The notes under the pieces were generated by a model. That model saw only the letters and a list, made by a program, of their open reading frames with translations. It had not been told where the DNA came from and did not search any database. The translations under genes were made by a program, and so were the position numbers. 41,897 bases of DNA, taken from IMG/VR virus record IMGVR_UViG_3300043395_001834, positions 1 through 41,897 of that record. The stretch is one strand, 5' to 3'. This document shows positions 9,112 through 16,634 of the stretch, piece after piece; within the stretch, counting starts at the first letter, position 1; each line of letters opens with the position of its first letter. Source of the DNA: a virus.

Positions 9112-12062
9112 CAGACTCTCCTCCTGTAATCGAAAGTGCCGGCCCTGGATCTCTGGTCAGCCAGGAGACGGGAGTAGTTGTTGCCAAAACCGCCAGCCTC
9201 TAGTCGGCCAGTGGCTGGGTTGAAGAACGCATCAGCTCTGGCCTTGGCGATGGACTCGATGGTCACGCCTGCTTGGATGATGCGCGGCAGTCGCTTGAGA
9301 AAGTCAGGCAGCGCGGCAGGGGCCTGAACGGCCAAGTCGAGGGCGTTGAACAGGAGGCGATTGAATCCAACGCTGTTGGCAGCAATACCCATGCGCTGCA
9401 GCAGCGGAGTGACCTTGACCGCCGTGCTGGTCAGGACGCCCATCCAACGGCGGTCACTGGCCTGGGGGGATCCACCTTGCTGGCCAGACACCGTGCCAAC
9501 GTTCAGCTTTCCATTGCCCGGATCACGGTGGCCGTAATAGGCCTTGGTGTAACCACCGTCTGCGGTGCGGGTCCCTTCATTGATCCCGATGGCGACCATG
9601 ATCGGGTGCATGTCACTGCGAATCGCCAGAGGGACAGGCGCTGCAGGGGCCGATGCCACAACCTGAGGCAAGGCAGGCGTCTCAACAGTGACTGGCCGCT
9701 CATTGCGCCAGATCGCAGCCAGTGCAGACAGGTTCTCGCTGTTGATCACCATGTCTGCCAGGTTTGGCTTTGGCCCTTCAGGCGCCGCAGCCGTCGGCTG
9801 CTGCACTCGGGCAAGCAATGCAAGCCCTCCACCAATGACCTGCTGAGGTACAGCCTGTGGCGCGGTGCGACGCGGAGCCTGCTGTTGCGTCTGTTGCTGG
9901 GACTTCGCGGGAGAGGCAGAGGAGCTTGGCTTTGGCGCTGGGCTCGATGCTCCCTGGGAGCCGCCCATGTCAATGCCCAGTTTTCCAAGCAACGAAGACA
10001 GACTCGACAGTGCATTGCCGGGCTGGATCATGCCCATCCCGAATGCACTCATCGGGATAGCCATTGGCGTCTGACCGGATGTGCCCTTGGTTCGAGGGCC
10101 GCTGACAGGCGGGATCCGTTGGATCATCTGCCTGTACGTGTCCTGTGGGTTCGGGAACGCTTTTTCTCCCTTCTCGTTCTTGACCGCACCAATGCGATTG
10201 AGGAAGTATTTCTGAACGTTCCGGTAATCAAGTGGCACGCCACGAGCCCGTGCGCCGTCAATGACGCTTTGCGGGAAGATGCCAATGGTCTGATAGCCGC
10301 TACCCCCACGCGACATCATGTTTGCTTGAACCTCGTTGACTTCATTCATCACGCGCTGATTGAAGCTGAGGCCTTCTGGCTCTGACGTTCCAGTGCTTTT
10401 CATTTTGCTGGTCCGCAGCGCTTCCAATTCGTTACGGAAGAAGTCCAGTGTTTCTTCCCTGCTGACCGGCTTGCTGGAGTTACGGATCCGCTCCTCTGTT
10501 TGCTTGGTGGCCTGAATCCGCAACTTGCGGCGGTTCTCTTCCAGTAGCTCCTGAGCGTTGGCGCCCTGGAATGCTGGCTGCTTCAGCTGCTGCCGAGTGA
10601 TCTGTTGAGCGGCGTCCTCAATGAGGTCGCTGCTTTCATTTCGCGCCATCGCAACGTTCGCCATGCGCGAATCGGCAGGCTGAGTGTTGCGGTTCATCAG
10701 ACTGATCTTCTGCTGAACCGTCAGGTTGGAGGCCCTAATGCGCCGAGCAAACTCGCTCTGATTCCGGTTCGGATCGTTGAGGCCCTGTTCCAGGTCGAGC
10801 TGCATCTCCAGCTGAGCCTGGGTGGGCTGCTGGCCGTAGCTCTGCATCTGGCCACTCATCGAGACCAACGCCGACAGCGTTTCAGCGTTGTTGGCCAGCT
10901 GAGGCAGCATCGCTTCCAGCTGCGCACGAGCTGCTTCATCCCCTTGGGCCATGCGCGTGAATAACGGAAGCGCTTGGTTCAGTGCCTGCTTCTTCTGGTA
11001 CTCCTCGGCTAGTGGCTTCAGATTGGTCTGGGCGTCAGAGATAAATGCACCAAATGTCTTGCCAGCATCGTTGATCGGAATGTCGTACAGATCGACCGGC
11101 GAAGCAGTGCCCTCGCCCAACACGATGCCTTTGTCCTGGAGTGCTGCCGCTTGGCGCAACAATGCGTCTGCCTTGTCGAAGTCGCCCCTGCTTGTGTAGA
11201 AGCCGATGCGCTCTGAATACGCTTGAGCCAAACGAACTGCAAACTCATTTGCTGTATAGACCCCTTCCTCCGAGAACTTCTTGTAGGTGTCTTTTACATA
11301 TTGCCTCTGCGCATCCTCAATCTTGATTCGCAGATCAGGGCTATCGGGCTGAGCGCGAACAGCGTTCTCTCTGTACGCGGTCATGCCTTCGATCTGCGTC
11401 GCCAAGAAGCGCGTGTTCTTAACGTCCTGATCACTAGCGATGTTCTTGACCAAGGCCTCGTAGCTCTGGCCCTTGACGGTCGCCTCTATCTGCAGGATCT
11501 GAGGAGCGAACGGGGCAACGTATTCAGGCCCAACAGCTGTCAGGCCAGATCGTTCTGCAGCTGAATCACGCAGCCTTGCGTACTCTTTCGCCTTGTCCTC
11601 GCTCGACGCCTGAGGGTTCTTCAGGAGCGAACTATTGCCCACATCGACGGCCAGGGCTTGTCCGTACAACGAAACAGCGCCCTGAGCAAGAGATTGATTC
11701 GCTAAATCTTGCGCCCTTGGGCTCAGCGCCCGCAGGGTCTGGCGCATGTTGGCGTCGCCACTGCGCAGCAGGGTCTGGCCATCTGTTGTCTGGAAGAGCT
11801 CGCCAACTTGCTCCTTTGCCTGCTGATCCAGATAGGCGTTGTAGATAGGAGCTGCTGTCTCGGTGAACTTATCCAAGAAGCTGGCGACTTCAGCAAAACC
11901 CTGACCAGCGTTCTTGCCCGCGATAGCCGCGTTGCGGTTGTCATAGAGCGCACCGGAGGGGCCAACGCTGACGCGCTGATCTGGTGCGCCAGACACCCGG
12001 TTGGGCATCGACGGCTTGAAGAAAGCGTTGACCTCGCTGGTCCCAGGGCGGCTGTAAGTCAT
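9111..12062 (-). CDS. gp15-like internal virion protein with C-terminal peptidoglycan hydrolase-like domain
   Basis: A 983-aa product. Residues 1 to ~650 are long, helical and glutamine/alanine-rich, as expected of a gp15-type core protein. Residues ~650-810 are a low-complexity linker rich in P, S, Q and A. From about residue 816 to the end is a compact domain with GINEGTRTADGGYTKAYYGH, a D-R-R-W motif and GRLEAGGFGNNYSR. I associate this domain with lysozyme-like wall hydrolases in cyanophages and cyanobacteria; Glu828 in the first motif is the candidate catalytic residue. A virion wall hydrolase would open the host peptidoglycan at infection. In T7 that activity lies in gp16, so its placement differs here. 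First gene of the leftward IVP operon. Confidence 0.75.
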   Translation of the reverse strand: MTYSRPGTSEVNAFFKPSMPNRVSGAPDQRVSVGPSGALYDNRNAAIAGKNAGQGFAEVASFLDKFTETAAPIYNAYLDQQAKEQVGELFQTTDGQTLLRSGDANMRQTLRALSPRAQDLANQSLAQGAVSLYGQALAVDVGNSSLLKNPQASSEDKAKEYARLRDSAAERSGLTAVGPEYVAPFAPQILQIEATVKGQSYEALVKNIASDQDVKNTRFLATQIEGMTAYRENAVRAQPDSPDLRIKIEDAQRQYVKDTYKKFSEEGVYTANEFAVRLAQAYSERIGFYTSRGDFDKADALLRQAAALQDKGIVLGEGTASPVDLYDIPINDAGKTFGAFISDAQTNLKPLAEEYQKKQALNQALPLFTRMAQGDEAARAQLEAMLPQLANNAETLSALVSMSGQMQSYGQQPTQAQLEMQLDLEQGLNDPNRNQSEFARRIRASNLTVQQKISLMNRNTQPADSRMANVAMARNESSDLIEDAAQQITRQQLKQPAFQGANAQELLEENRRKLRIQATKQTEERIRNSSKPVSREETLDFFRNELEALRTSKMKSTGTSEPEGLSFNQRVMNEVNEVQANMMSRGGSGYQTIGIFPQSVIDGARARGVPLDYRNVQKYFLNRIGAVKNEKGEKAFPNPQDTYRQMIQRIPPVSGPRTKGTSGQTPMAIPMSAFGMGMIQPGNALSSLSSLLGKLGIDMGGSQGASSPAPKPSSSASPAKSQQQTQQQAPRRTAPQAVPQQVIGGGLALLARVQQPTAAAPEGPKPNLADMVINSENLSALAAIWRNERPVTVETPALPQVVASAPAAPVPLAIRSDMHPIMVAIGINEGTRTADGGYTKAYYGHRDPGNGKLNVGTVSGQQGGSPQASDRRWMGVLTSTAVKVTPLLQRMGIAANSVGFNRLLFNALDLAVQAPAALPDFLKRLPRIIQAGVTIESIAKARADAFFNPATGRLEAGGFGNNYSRLLADQRSRAGTFDYRRRV

Positions 12063-12068
12063 GGGTTA

Positions 12069-12119
12069 TCAGCAGCCTTTCTTGCCACCACCCTTGCCTT
12101 TGCCTCCTTTACGTGCCAT
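12069..12119 (-). CDS. possible 16-aa Lys/Gly-rich microprotein
   Basis: An ATG at 12119 opens 16 codons rich in lysine and glycine and ending in Gly-Cys, 6 bases before the gp15-like start. The sequence upstream of the gp15-like gene is read as this ORF, and its AAAGGAGG stretch could also act as a distant ribosome site. Such tiny basic ORFs are easily spurious. It is listed because no other gene covers the segment and the Lys/Gly pattern is regular. Confidence 0.3.
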   Translation of the reverse strand: MARKGGKGKGGGKKGC

Positions 12120-12126
12120 TGGTTGA

Positions 12127-12399
12127 ATGGTGTCAAGTACAACCGCAAGCTACCGCATGTCACGCGCTTCGGAAGCCCTGCTGGCGCAAATCCATGGGCT
12201 AGTTGGTCAAGAAATTGTGTCGTTGCTGCACTCGGATGATCCACGAGAGCGCATTGCGGGGCTGGATCGTGCAATGCGTTTTCTTAAAGACAATAACATC
12301 ACAAGCACAATAGAAGCATCAGTGCCAATTCAGCAGATACAAGATTCCTTGCCAAGCCACGAAGAGCTTGAGAGACTGATGACCATGACCCCTGATTAG
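12127..12399 (+). CDS. terminase small subunit (gp18-like)
   Basis: The ORF of up to 90 aa starts at ATG 12127; an ATG at 12157 (MSRASEALLAQ) is an equally good start. It is mostly helical, with a GLDRAMRFLKDNNITS segment and an acidic C-terminus (SHEELERLM). This matches the small terminase pattern of T7-like cyanophages, in which an 'A-I-R-F-L-K-D-N-x-I-T' helix is characteristic. The small terminase recognises the packaging site and recruits the large subunit. Unusually, it is on the opposite strand from, and 1.5 kb away from, the large terminase. It is followed after 2 nt by a virion-type gene. Confidence 0.7.
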   Translation: MVSSTTASYRMSRASEALLAQIHGLVGQEIVSLLHSDDPRERIAGLDRAMRFLKDNNITSTIEASVPIQQIQDSLPSHEELERLMTMTPD

Positions 12400-12401
12400 C
12401 C

Positions 12402-13139
12402 ATGACCCGCTATACGGATCCAACAAGTCCTCTGACCGGACAGGTCACGATGACCAGTGATACCACTTACGCCAAGTATGAGGTCTGCGGTCCAGACGGC
12501 GGCTCTGTCCCTGTGACCCTCGATGGTGGATCAGTCACCATTGACAACATCACTGTTCCCACAAGCGTCACTGTCAACAACACCTCAGGTTCGCCTGTCC
12601 CTGTTTCAGATGCAGGCGGAGCCCTGACGATTGATGACGGCGGCGGAAGCATCACTGTTGACGGCCCACTGACTGACACTCAGCTGCGAGCCACTGCCGT
12701 CCCCGTCTCTGGGCCTCTCACTGATACCCAGCTGAGGGCAACGGCGGTTCCCGTCTCTGGGCCACTGACCAACGCTCAGCTCCGCGCCAGCGACGTTCCT
12801 GTCTCCGGTCCATTGACCGATGCGCAGCTGCGAGCCAGCGCCTTTGCCGTAACCAGTGGCGTAGCGGCTCGCACCCTCACAACGTCTTCCATCAGCGGCA
12901 CATCGACCAGCACCCTGATCCTGGCCAGCAATGCCAACCGGAAAGGCCTGACCGTCTCCAACATCAGCTCCAGCAAGCTGTACCTGTCATTCAGCAACCC
13001 GGCCACCGTTGCCAACTGCTTTGTCGAAGTGCAGCCAGGCGCGTTCCTGCTGTTTGACCAGCAGCTGATCGCCACCAACGCCATCTACGGCATTTGGGCA
13101 AACGCCACGGGCGCCGCTCAGGTCACTGAGTTCGTCTGA
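12402..13139 (+). CDS. virion structural protein with four 16-residue repeats
   Basis: A 245-aa product rich in threonine, valine and serine. Residues ~88-151 are four tandem 16-residue units of the form GPLTDxQLRAxxVPVS, a repeat type seen in phage head-fibre or decoration-like proteins. The C-terminal ~85 residues form a beta-rich domain (RKGLTVSNISSSKLYLSF onward), probably the folded exposed part. There are no signal peptide or membrane segments. It sits between the small terminase and other small virion-like genes, so a capsid decoration or fibre role is likely but inferred. Its TGA overlaps the next ATG by one base. Confidence 0.65.
   Translation: MTRYTDPTSPLTGQVTMTSDTTYAKYEVCGPDGGSVPVTLDGGSVTIDNITVPTSVTVNNTSGSPVPVSDAGGALTIDDGGGSITVDGPLTDTQLRATAVPVSGPLTDTQLRATAVPVSGPLTNAQLRASDVPVSGPLTDAQLRASAFAVTSGVAARTLTTSSISGTSTSTLILASNANRKGLTVSNISSSKLYLSFSNPATVANCFVEVQPGAFLLFDQQLIATNAIYGIWANATGAAQVTEFV
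12663..12854 (+). repeat. four 48-bp in-frame repeats
   Basis: Units at 12663-12710, 12711-12758, 12759-12806 and 12807-12854 each encode a 16-residue LTDxQLRA repeat. Protein identity is high while many third codon positions differ, so these are old duplications kept by selection on the protein. Confidence 0.85.
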
Positions 13140-13306
13140 TGCGGTACTACAACCCTGCTCCAGAAGGTTCCAGCAGCCCAGGAGTAGCGGCTGGTGGCTT
13201 GGAGAATCAGGTGCTGCGCAAAGCCAGTGACCTGAACTTCGACACCGAGTGGGCGTACCTGGCAGTGGAGCCTCGCTTTAAGGCTCTGACGATCACCACT
13301 CAGTAA
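13139..13306 (+). CDS. small hypothetical protein, 55 aa
   Basis: The ATG at 13139 overlaps the preceding stop (TGATG) and a TAA closes it at 13304-13306. The 55-aa product begins MRYYNPAPEGSSSPG and continues through a QVLRKASDLNFDTEW stretch. Coupling to the preceding virion gene and normal codon use indicate a real gene. A minor virion component is possible; no motif allows a function to be named. Confidence 0.65.
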   Translation: MRYYNPAPEGSSSPGVAAGGLENQVLRKASDLNFDTEWAYLAVEPRFKALTITTQ

Positions 13307-13326
13307 CCCTGCGGCATGACCGCAAG

Positions 13327-13548
13327 TTGACAGCCGCCTACAGCCACATTCTGCTAACGGGAAGCGCCGTTGCTTTGCAGCGTGCAGTCACCCTTGCCCC
13401 TGAGCCAGGTGCATTTGCGCTGACGGGCCTTGATCAAGCAGTAACTGCCTCCCGGACACTGATTGCTTTGGCCGGAGCATTTGAGCTGTTGCCCTCTTAT
13501 GTCTCCCTGCCGCCTTCTGGCGCCACCAGGTACATCTTCACAACGTAA
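13327..13548 (+). CDS. small virion-like protein, 73 aa
   Basis: The product contains SHILLTGSAVALQRA and PGAFALTGLDQAVTA, two copies of an 'A-G-x-F-x-L-T-G' beta-repeat that is common in minor phage structural proteins. The only plausible start in frame is TTG at 13327, which is also the first base of a TTGACAGC sequence related to the recurrent boundary motif. The reading frame stays open upstream, so the true start is uncertain. Probably co-transcribed with the preceding + strand genes. Confidence 0.5.
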   Translation: MTAAYSHILLTGSAVALQRAVTLAPEPGAFALTGLDQAVTASRTLIALAGAFELLPSYVSLPPSGATRYIFTT

Positions 13549-13573
13549 GGCGAACCAGCTAAGACATAGACAC

Positions 13574-13587
13574 TTGACAGTGCTCAA
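13574..13587 (+). promoter_or_regulatory. boundary motif copy (TTGACAGTGCTCAA)
   Basis: Matches the recurrent 14-mer at 12 of 14 positions, in the direction of the downstream 44-aa gene, whose ATG begins 2 bases later. There is no -10 box at the proper distance, so this is not an ordinary sigma70 promoter. Confidence 0.55.
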
Positions 13588-13589
13588 GC

Positions 13590-13724
13590 ATGGCCGTCCG
13601 CTCCAAGACCGGCACGGGGTCAGTCCCTCGTAAGGAACCCGTCCACCACAAGAGCACGCAAGGAAGTGGCCGCGGCAGTCGCGTCAAGCCACGCCGCAAG
13701 GCCTATCGCGGCCAGGGGCGTTAG
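13590..13724 (+). CDS. small basic conserved phage protein, 44 aa
   Basis: The 44-aa, strongly basic product starts MAVRSKTGTGSVPRKEPVHH and ends RRKAYRGQGR. Short proteins with this 'S-x-P-R-K-E-P-V-H-H-K...Y-R-G-Q-G-R' pattern are conserved in many T7-like and other tailed phages, which is why I accept so small a gene. The function is unknown; nucleic-acid binding or a virion role is possible given the charge. Its TAG overlaps the stop of the convergent minus-strand 53-aa gene by two bases. No Shine-Dalgarno sequence is visible. Confidence 0.7.
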   Translation: MAVRSKTGTGSVPRKEPVHHKSTQGSGRGSRVKPRRKAYRGQGR

Positions 13725-13882
13725 GTCACCTTCCAAGGCAGCGTCCCGTATTTCCGTGCTAACCCGGTGTAGCAGCAGTGCATCGGGTGGCACTCATGCT
13801 GTCTTCCGTCCAGTCTGTACAGCTTTTCCAGCCACTCCAGGCGGCGCTCATCTTCAACGCGCCACTTCGGGTTGTAGGTCAT
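13721..13882 (-). CDS. conserved small protein downstream of terminase, 53 aa
   Basis: An ATG at 13882 opens 53 codons to a TAA at 13721-13723. The product begins MTYNPKWRVEDERRLEWLEK and contains HPMHCCYTGLARKYG, with two adjacent cysteines. Proteins of this shape sit beside the large terminase in T7-like cyanophages. It is the last gene of the terminase operon, separated from terL by 25 bases that hold an exact boundary motif. Function unknown. Confidence 0.65.
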   Translation of the reverse strand: MTYNPKWRVEDERRLEWLEKLYRLDGRQHECHPMHCCYTGLARKYGTLPWKVT

Positions 13883-13890
13883 CACGACTG

Positions 13891-13904
13891 TTGAACGCTG
13901 TCAA
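13891..13904 (-). promoter_or_regulatory. boundary motif copy, exact TTGACAGCGTTCAA on minus strand
   Basis: One of two perfect copies of the 14-mer. It lies in the gap between the end of terL and the following minus-strand gene and points along transcription. Confidence 0.6.
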
Positions 13905-13907
13905 ACG

Positions 13908-15626
13908 CTAGATCCAGCTGGTGCCTTGGCCAGCGTCAGCCACACGCGCCTGCTCCAAGCTCATGCCCATGGCCATGCGGTCTGGTGTCATGACGACGTG
14001 GCCATTCCAATCAGCGAGCATGGCCTCCAGCATTTCGACGCTGCGTGCTTCACGCCGCACCAGTTGATCCTGCGCAGCTTGCTGCTGGAACCACTGGATG
14101 CACATGGCCCAGGCATCCAGGCGGTCATCGTGCAGCAGGCTGCCGCGATCTGCTGTAAGCCGCGTCATTTGGTAGAAGAGGCTGTAGGAGCTGTCCTTGT
14201 CTTCAACAGCAGCCTTCAGTAGTTCTGCATCAGCCTCAACAACACGCCGATCCACCACCATCCGGTGTGTCTGCATCACCGGGGCGAGGGTGTCGATGAT
14301 CCGCAGCTCCTTCCGCTGGTTGGAGCGGATCGGCTCCACCCGGCACTGCGCCCCGGCTTTCACCAGGTAGGGCTTGAGCAGCTGGGCGTAGACCTCCAGA
14401 CCGCCGAAGTTCGTCTCGACCAGGATCTCGTTGACTCCATGCTGCTTGGCCAACGAGGCGATCTTCTCCCACAAGCTCTCGCCAACGCCCCCCAGGCGTC
14501 CACCGGACTCCATCAGGAAGTAGTTGCCAGCCCATGCCTTGACGATTGCCCAGGCGAACTCGTCACTGCCTCCACCCGAGGGATCGAGGGCCATGACCGT
14601 GGGGACTTCCCCCACAGGCACTGTGCCTTCAATTTGCGATGGGCGGTAGAAGCGCGGGTCATGGGACATGCCCACGCAGGGCAGATCGTCCAACGCCAGG
14701 TGCTTGCCCTTCTCATGGGTCACCACCTCCGGTAGGTGCCCATCAACCGTCATCACCATCAGGTCGCCACACCGCAGCGGGTAGCGCTCAATGTCACTGA
14801 GGGTGGCGTCCAGCAGGAACTGCAGCTTCCACTGCATGGGCGACATGGATAGCTCGCGCTGCAGTAGCTCGTCCTCGGAGAAACGAGTGTCTGTAGGCCG
14901 GCCATTGGCTACGCCAACACGCCGCTCAATCAATGGCGCCAATGCTCCGCGGTAAGGCGTCGGGTCAACAGGGACCCGTGCTGGCCACATCCGCATGTCG
15001 TAGTGCAGGTCTCGCTGCAGGGCGAAGTAGATCGAGTCCGTGCTGCTGTGCGGCGTACCCAGGTAGACGATCTCTGGCCCATCGCCTGGCTTGAGGATGG
15101 CCTCCAACTCGTTGAGGCTGTTGCGTAGCTTCTCCCGTTGCACCTGCGTCAGACAGGTCTGCGGTGTTTCGCAGTCATCAACCAGGATCGTGCTGGCACG
15201 AGAGCCCGTGATCTGACCCGTGATTCCCGCAGCGCGGACACTCGGGCTCTGCTCGATGTTCAAGCAGGTCCCAACGTCGAAATTGATCCTGGAGTAGCGC
15301 CCGTCATGGCTGTCGGGCTGCATGTGCTTCAACCACGGCACTCGGCCGATGGTCTGCAACATCCAGGCCGTCATGGCTTCTGACCTGGACATGGAAGCAC
15401 TGATGATCAAGCACTTCTCATTTGGATCCTGATACAGCTTCCACAGCAAGTACATGGCACTCAACGTGCTCTTGCCACATCCACGGAACGCTGCAATCAC
15501 ACGTCTCTTTGGCCCATGCTGCAAATAGTCCAGAATCTGCAGCTGTACTGGCGTTGGCGTTTCCGCCATTCCCAACTCACGCATCAACATCGTCGTGAAC
15601 TGGGGCAGGGGTATGGCCTGCGTCAC
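13908..15626 (-). CDS. terL: terminase large subunit (gp19-like)
   Basis: A 572-aa DNA packaging motor. The N-terminal ATPase has Walker A FRGCGKST (residues ~47-54) and Walker B STILVDDCE (~146-154). The C-terminal nuclease has an acidic metal site in MALDPSGGGSDEF (Asp349) and a later DDRLDAWAM segment. It drives ATP-dependent packaging into the prohead through the portal and cuts the concatemer. The start is GTG at 15626, overlapping the preceding TGA, with a GGGAGG-like site upstream. Length matches the T7 gp19 family (about 580 aa). It is on the strand opposite to portal and small terminase. Confidence 0.93.
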   Translation of the reverse strand: MTQAIPLPQFTTMLMRELGMAETPTPVQLQILDYLQHGPKRRVIAAFRGCGKSTLSAMYLLWKLYQDPNEKCLIISASMSRSEAMTAWMLQTIGRVPWLKHMQPDSHDGRYSRINFDVGTCLNIEQSPSVRAAGITGQITGSRASTILVDDCETPQTCLTQVQREKLRNSLNELEAILKPGDGPEIVYLGTPHSSTDSIYFALQRDLHYDMRMWPARVPVDPTPYRGALAPLIERRVGVANGRPTDTRFSEDELLQRELSMSPMQWKLQFLLDATLSDIERYPLRCGDLMVMTVDGHLPEVVTHEKGKHLALDDLPCVGMSHDPRFYRPSQIEGTVPVGEVPTVMALDPSGGGSDEFAWAIVKAWAGNYFLMESGGRLGGVGESLWEKIASLAKQHGVNEILVETNFGGLEVYAQLLKPYLVKAGAQCRVEPIRSNQRKELRIIDTLAPVMQTHRMVVDRRVVEADAELLKAAVEDKDSSYSLFYQMTRLTADRGSLLHDDRLDAWAMCIQWFQQQAAQDQLVRREARSVEMLEAMLADWNGHVVMTPDRMAMGMSLEQARVADAGQGTSWI

Positions 15627-15769
15627 TTCTTCTTCCGCCTCCCTTTCTTCTTCTGTTGAACGCTGTCAACAGGCTGACACAACCTTTCCTCCCTGATCAC
15701 CGCCACTAGCTCCTGGTACCCAGGCGCATCAGGAACCCCTCCCTTCAACAAGATCTCCGTCCAGTTCAC
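15623..15769 (-). CDS. small Lys-rich protein upstream of terL, 48 aa
   Basis: GTG at 15769 overlaps the preceding gene's stop (GTGA), and its own TGA overlaps the terL GTG. The 48-aa product starts MNWTEILLKGGVPDAPGYQE and ends in a Lys/Arg-rich tail. Tight double coupling strongly suggests a translated gene. The exact boundary motif at 15656-15669 lies inside it and encodes Val-Asp-Ser-Val-Gln. Function unknown. Confidence 0.6.
   Translation of the reverse strand: MNWTEILLKGGVPDAPGYQELVAVIREERLCQPVDSVQQKKKGRRKKK
15656..15669 (-). promoter_or_regulatory. boundary motif copy, exact TTGACAGCGTTCAA on minus strand
   Basis: The second perfect copy, 30 bases upstream of the terL start and inside the 3' half of the small upstream gene. 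It points along terL transcription. There is no -10 box at 17 bases. Confidence 0.6.
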
Positions 15770-16071
15770 GCACCCTTGCCCCGCAGCTCCGCCTTCAACC
15801 GCCTCACCTCATCCAGCAAGGCTGCGCTCTCCACCGTCAAATGCACCACTGGGCCGCTCCGTGGCGGACCCCCCTGAATCCCCAGCAGCTCCCGCTGCCT
15901 CTTCTTCAGCCTTCCCCACACCATCTTCCTGCCATGCCCCAGGTTCCCCCACTCCTCCCTCATCCAGAACAACGTCTCATCCACTTCCTTCAAGTTCATG
16001 TGAGGCACTACTCGCGCTAAATCTCCCAGCTTCTTCCCGCACCTCGTGTAATTAACCTCGCTCCAGGCCAC
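15766..16071 (-). CDS. hypothetical protein, first gene of leftward arm, 101 aa
   Basis: A 101-aa basic product, GTG start at 16071. Residues ~20-70 are helical with many charged residues (LKEVDETLFWMREEWGNLG, KKRQRELLG); the C-terminus has a second helix (ALLDEVRRLKAELRG) that may form a coiled coil. Coupling to the small gene before terL makes it part of the terminase operon. It might act in packaging, but I do not recognise the family. It is the promoter-proximal gene of the leftward arm, next to the non-coding divergence region. Confidence 0.6.
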   Translation of the reverse strand: MAWSEVNYTRCGKKLGDLARVVPHMNLKEVDETLFWMREEWGNLGHGRKMVWGRLKKRQRELLGIQGGPPRSGPVVHLTVESAALLDEVRRLKAELRGKGA

Positions 16072-16104
16072 TGCTCATCACGCTAATCACGTCCCCCAAC
16101 ACTA

Positions 16105-16118
16105 TCAAACCCTGTCAA
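16105..16118 (-). promoter_or_regulatory. boundary motif copy, leftward (TTGACAGGGTTTGA)
   Basis: Eleven of 14 matches, 34 bases before the first gene of the leftward arm and pointing toward it. Confidence 0.4.
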
Positions 16119-16337
16119 CCATCACAATCACTCAATCAATATCCCTTATGCCCTCCCCGCTTCTGTATCCCCCTGAACCTAAATCGCTGAAAACCCTATT
16201 GACTTCATATGATAGTGTTCCTGCATCACCAGGAGCCCCTCGCTGAACCCGACGCACTCCACCAACCTCGGCTCAGCTCAACTCCACAGCTCCACCAACC
16301 GCGACTCCCGCTCCTAATTCCCAAGCGGCTGAACGCT

Positions 16338-16370
16338 CACACGCCCTCGCGTGTGTTCCCCCATAGGGGG
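16338..16370. repeat. two adjacent perfect hairpins
   Basis: CACACG (16338-16343) pairs with CGTGTG (16350-16355) around a 6-base loop. CCCCC (16358-16362) pairs with GGGGG (16366-16370) around ATA. They lie 2 bases apart in non-coding DNA. Confidence 0.7.
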
Positions 16371-16404
16371 TGCGTCACCGAACACCAGGGCGCACGCAAC
16401 CAGC

Positions 16405-16437
16405 CTGGTGATCACTGGGGTTCCAGCGGATCACCAG
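16405..16437. repeat. 9-bp perfect inverted repeat with nested hairpin
   Basis: CTGGTGATC (16405-16413) pairs with GATCACCAG (16429-16437). Inside the loop CTGG (16415-16418) pairs with CCAG (16423-16426), so the whole segment can fold as one long imperfect hairpin or cruciform. It may be a protein-binding site in an origin or at the packaging site. Confidence 0.7.
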
Positions 16438-16493
16438 TCCGTTGGGTTCGCAACCAACCTCAAGTGCAGGGGAATTCGGGTGCATTAACACGC

Positions 16494-16516
16494 ATGAGTT
16501 GCACTTGCAAACTCAT
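16494..16516. repeat. 7-bp perfect inverted repeat
   Basis: ATGAGTT (16494-16500) pairs with AACTCAT (16510-16516); the stem extends by GCA/TGC with one bulged base. It marks the end of the hairpin cluster just before the composition switch. Confidence 0.6.
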
Positions 16517-16540
16517 ACCCAAGCCCGACCCGGGGCATGA

Positions 16541-16634
16541 GGGGAGAGGTGATGAGGGGGGAGGGGTGGGGGTGATGCTTAGGGAGGTGAAGGGGAGATG
16601 AGGTGGGAGGCACTTAGGGGGTGGAACTAAGAGG
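16541..16634 (+). other. G-tract block with G-quadruplex potential
   Basis: Many runs of 3-6 G separated by one to a few bases on the + strand, for example GGGGGGAGGGGTGGGGG (16556-16572). This fits G-quadruplex-forming sequence, although one loop in each set of four tracts is longer than the strict 7-base rule. Confidence 0.45.

Noticed and set aside
3086-12062. Possibility that one of the giant minus-strand genes is the missing DNA polymerase
   Set aside because: None has polymerase motifs; they are helical, Q/A-rich, mutually coupled and sit in the internal virion protein position.
16441-16458. T-arm-like GGTTCG hairpin near 16445
   Set aside because: The loop size is wrong and no anticodon or acceptor arm lies upstream.
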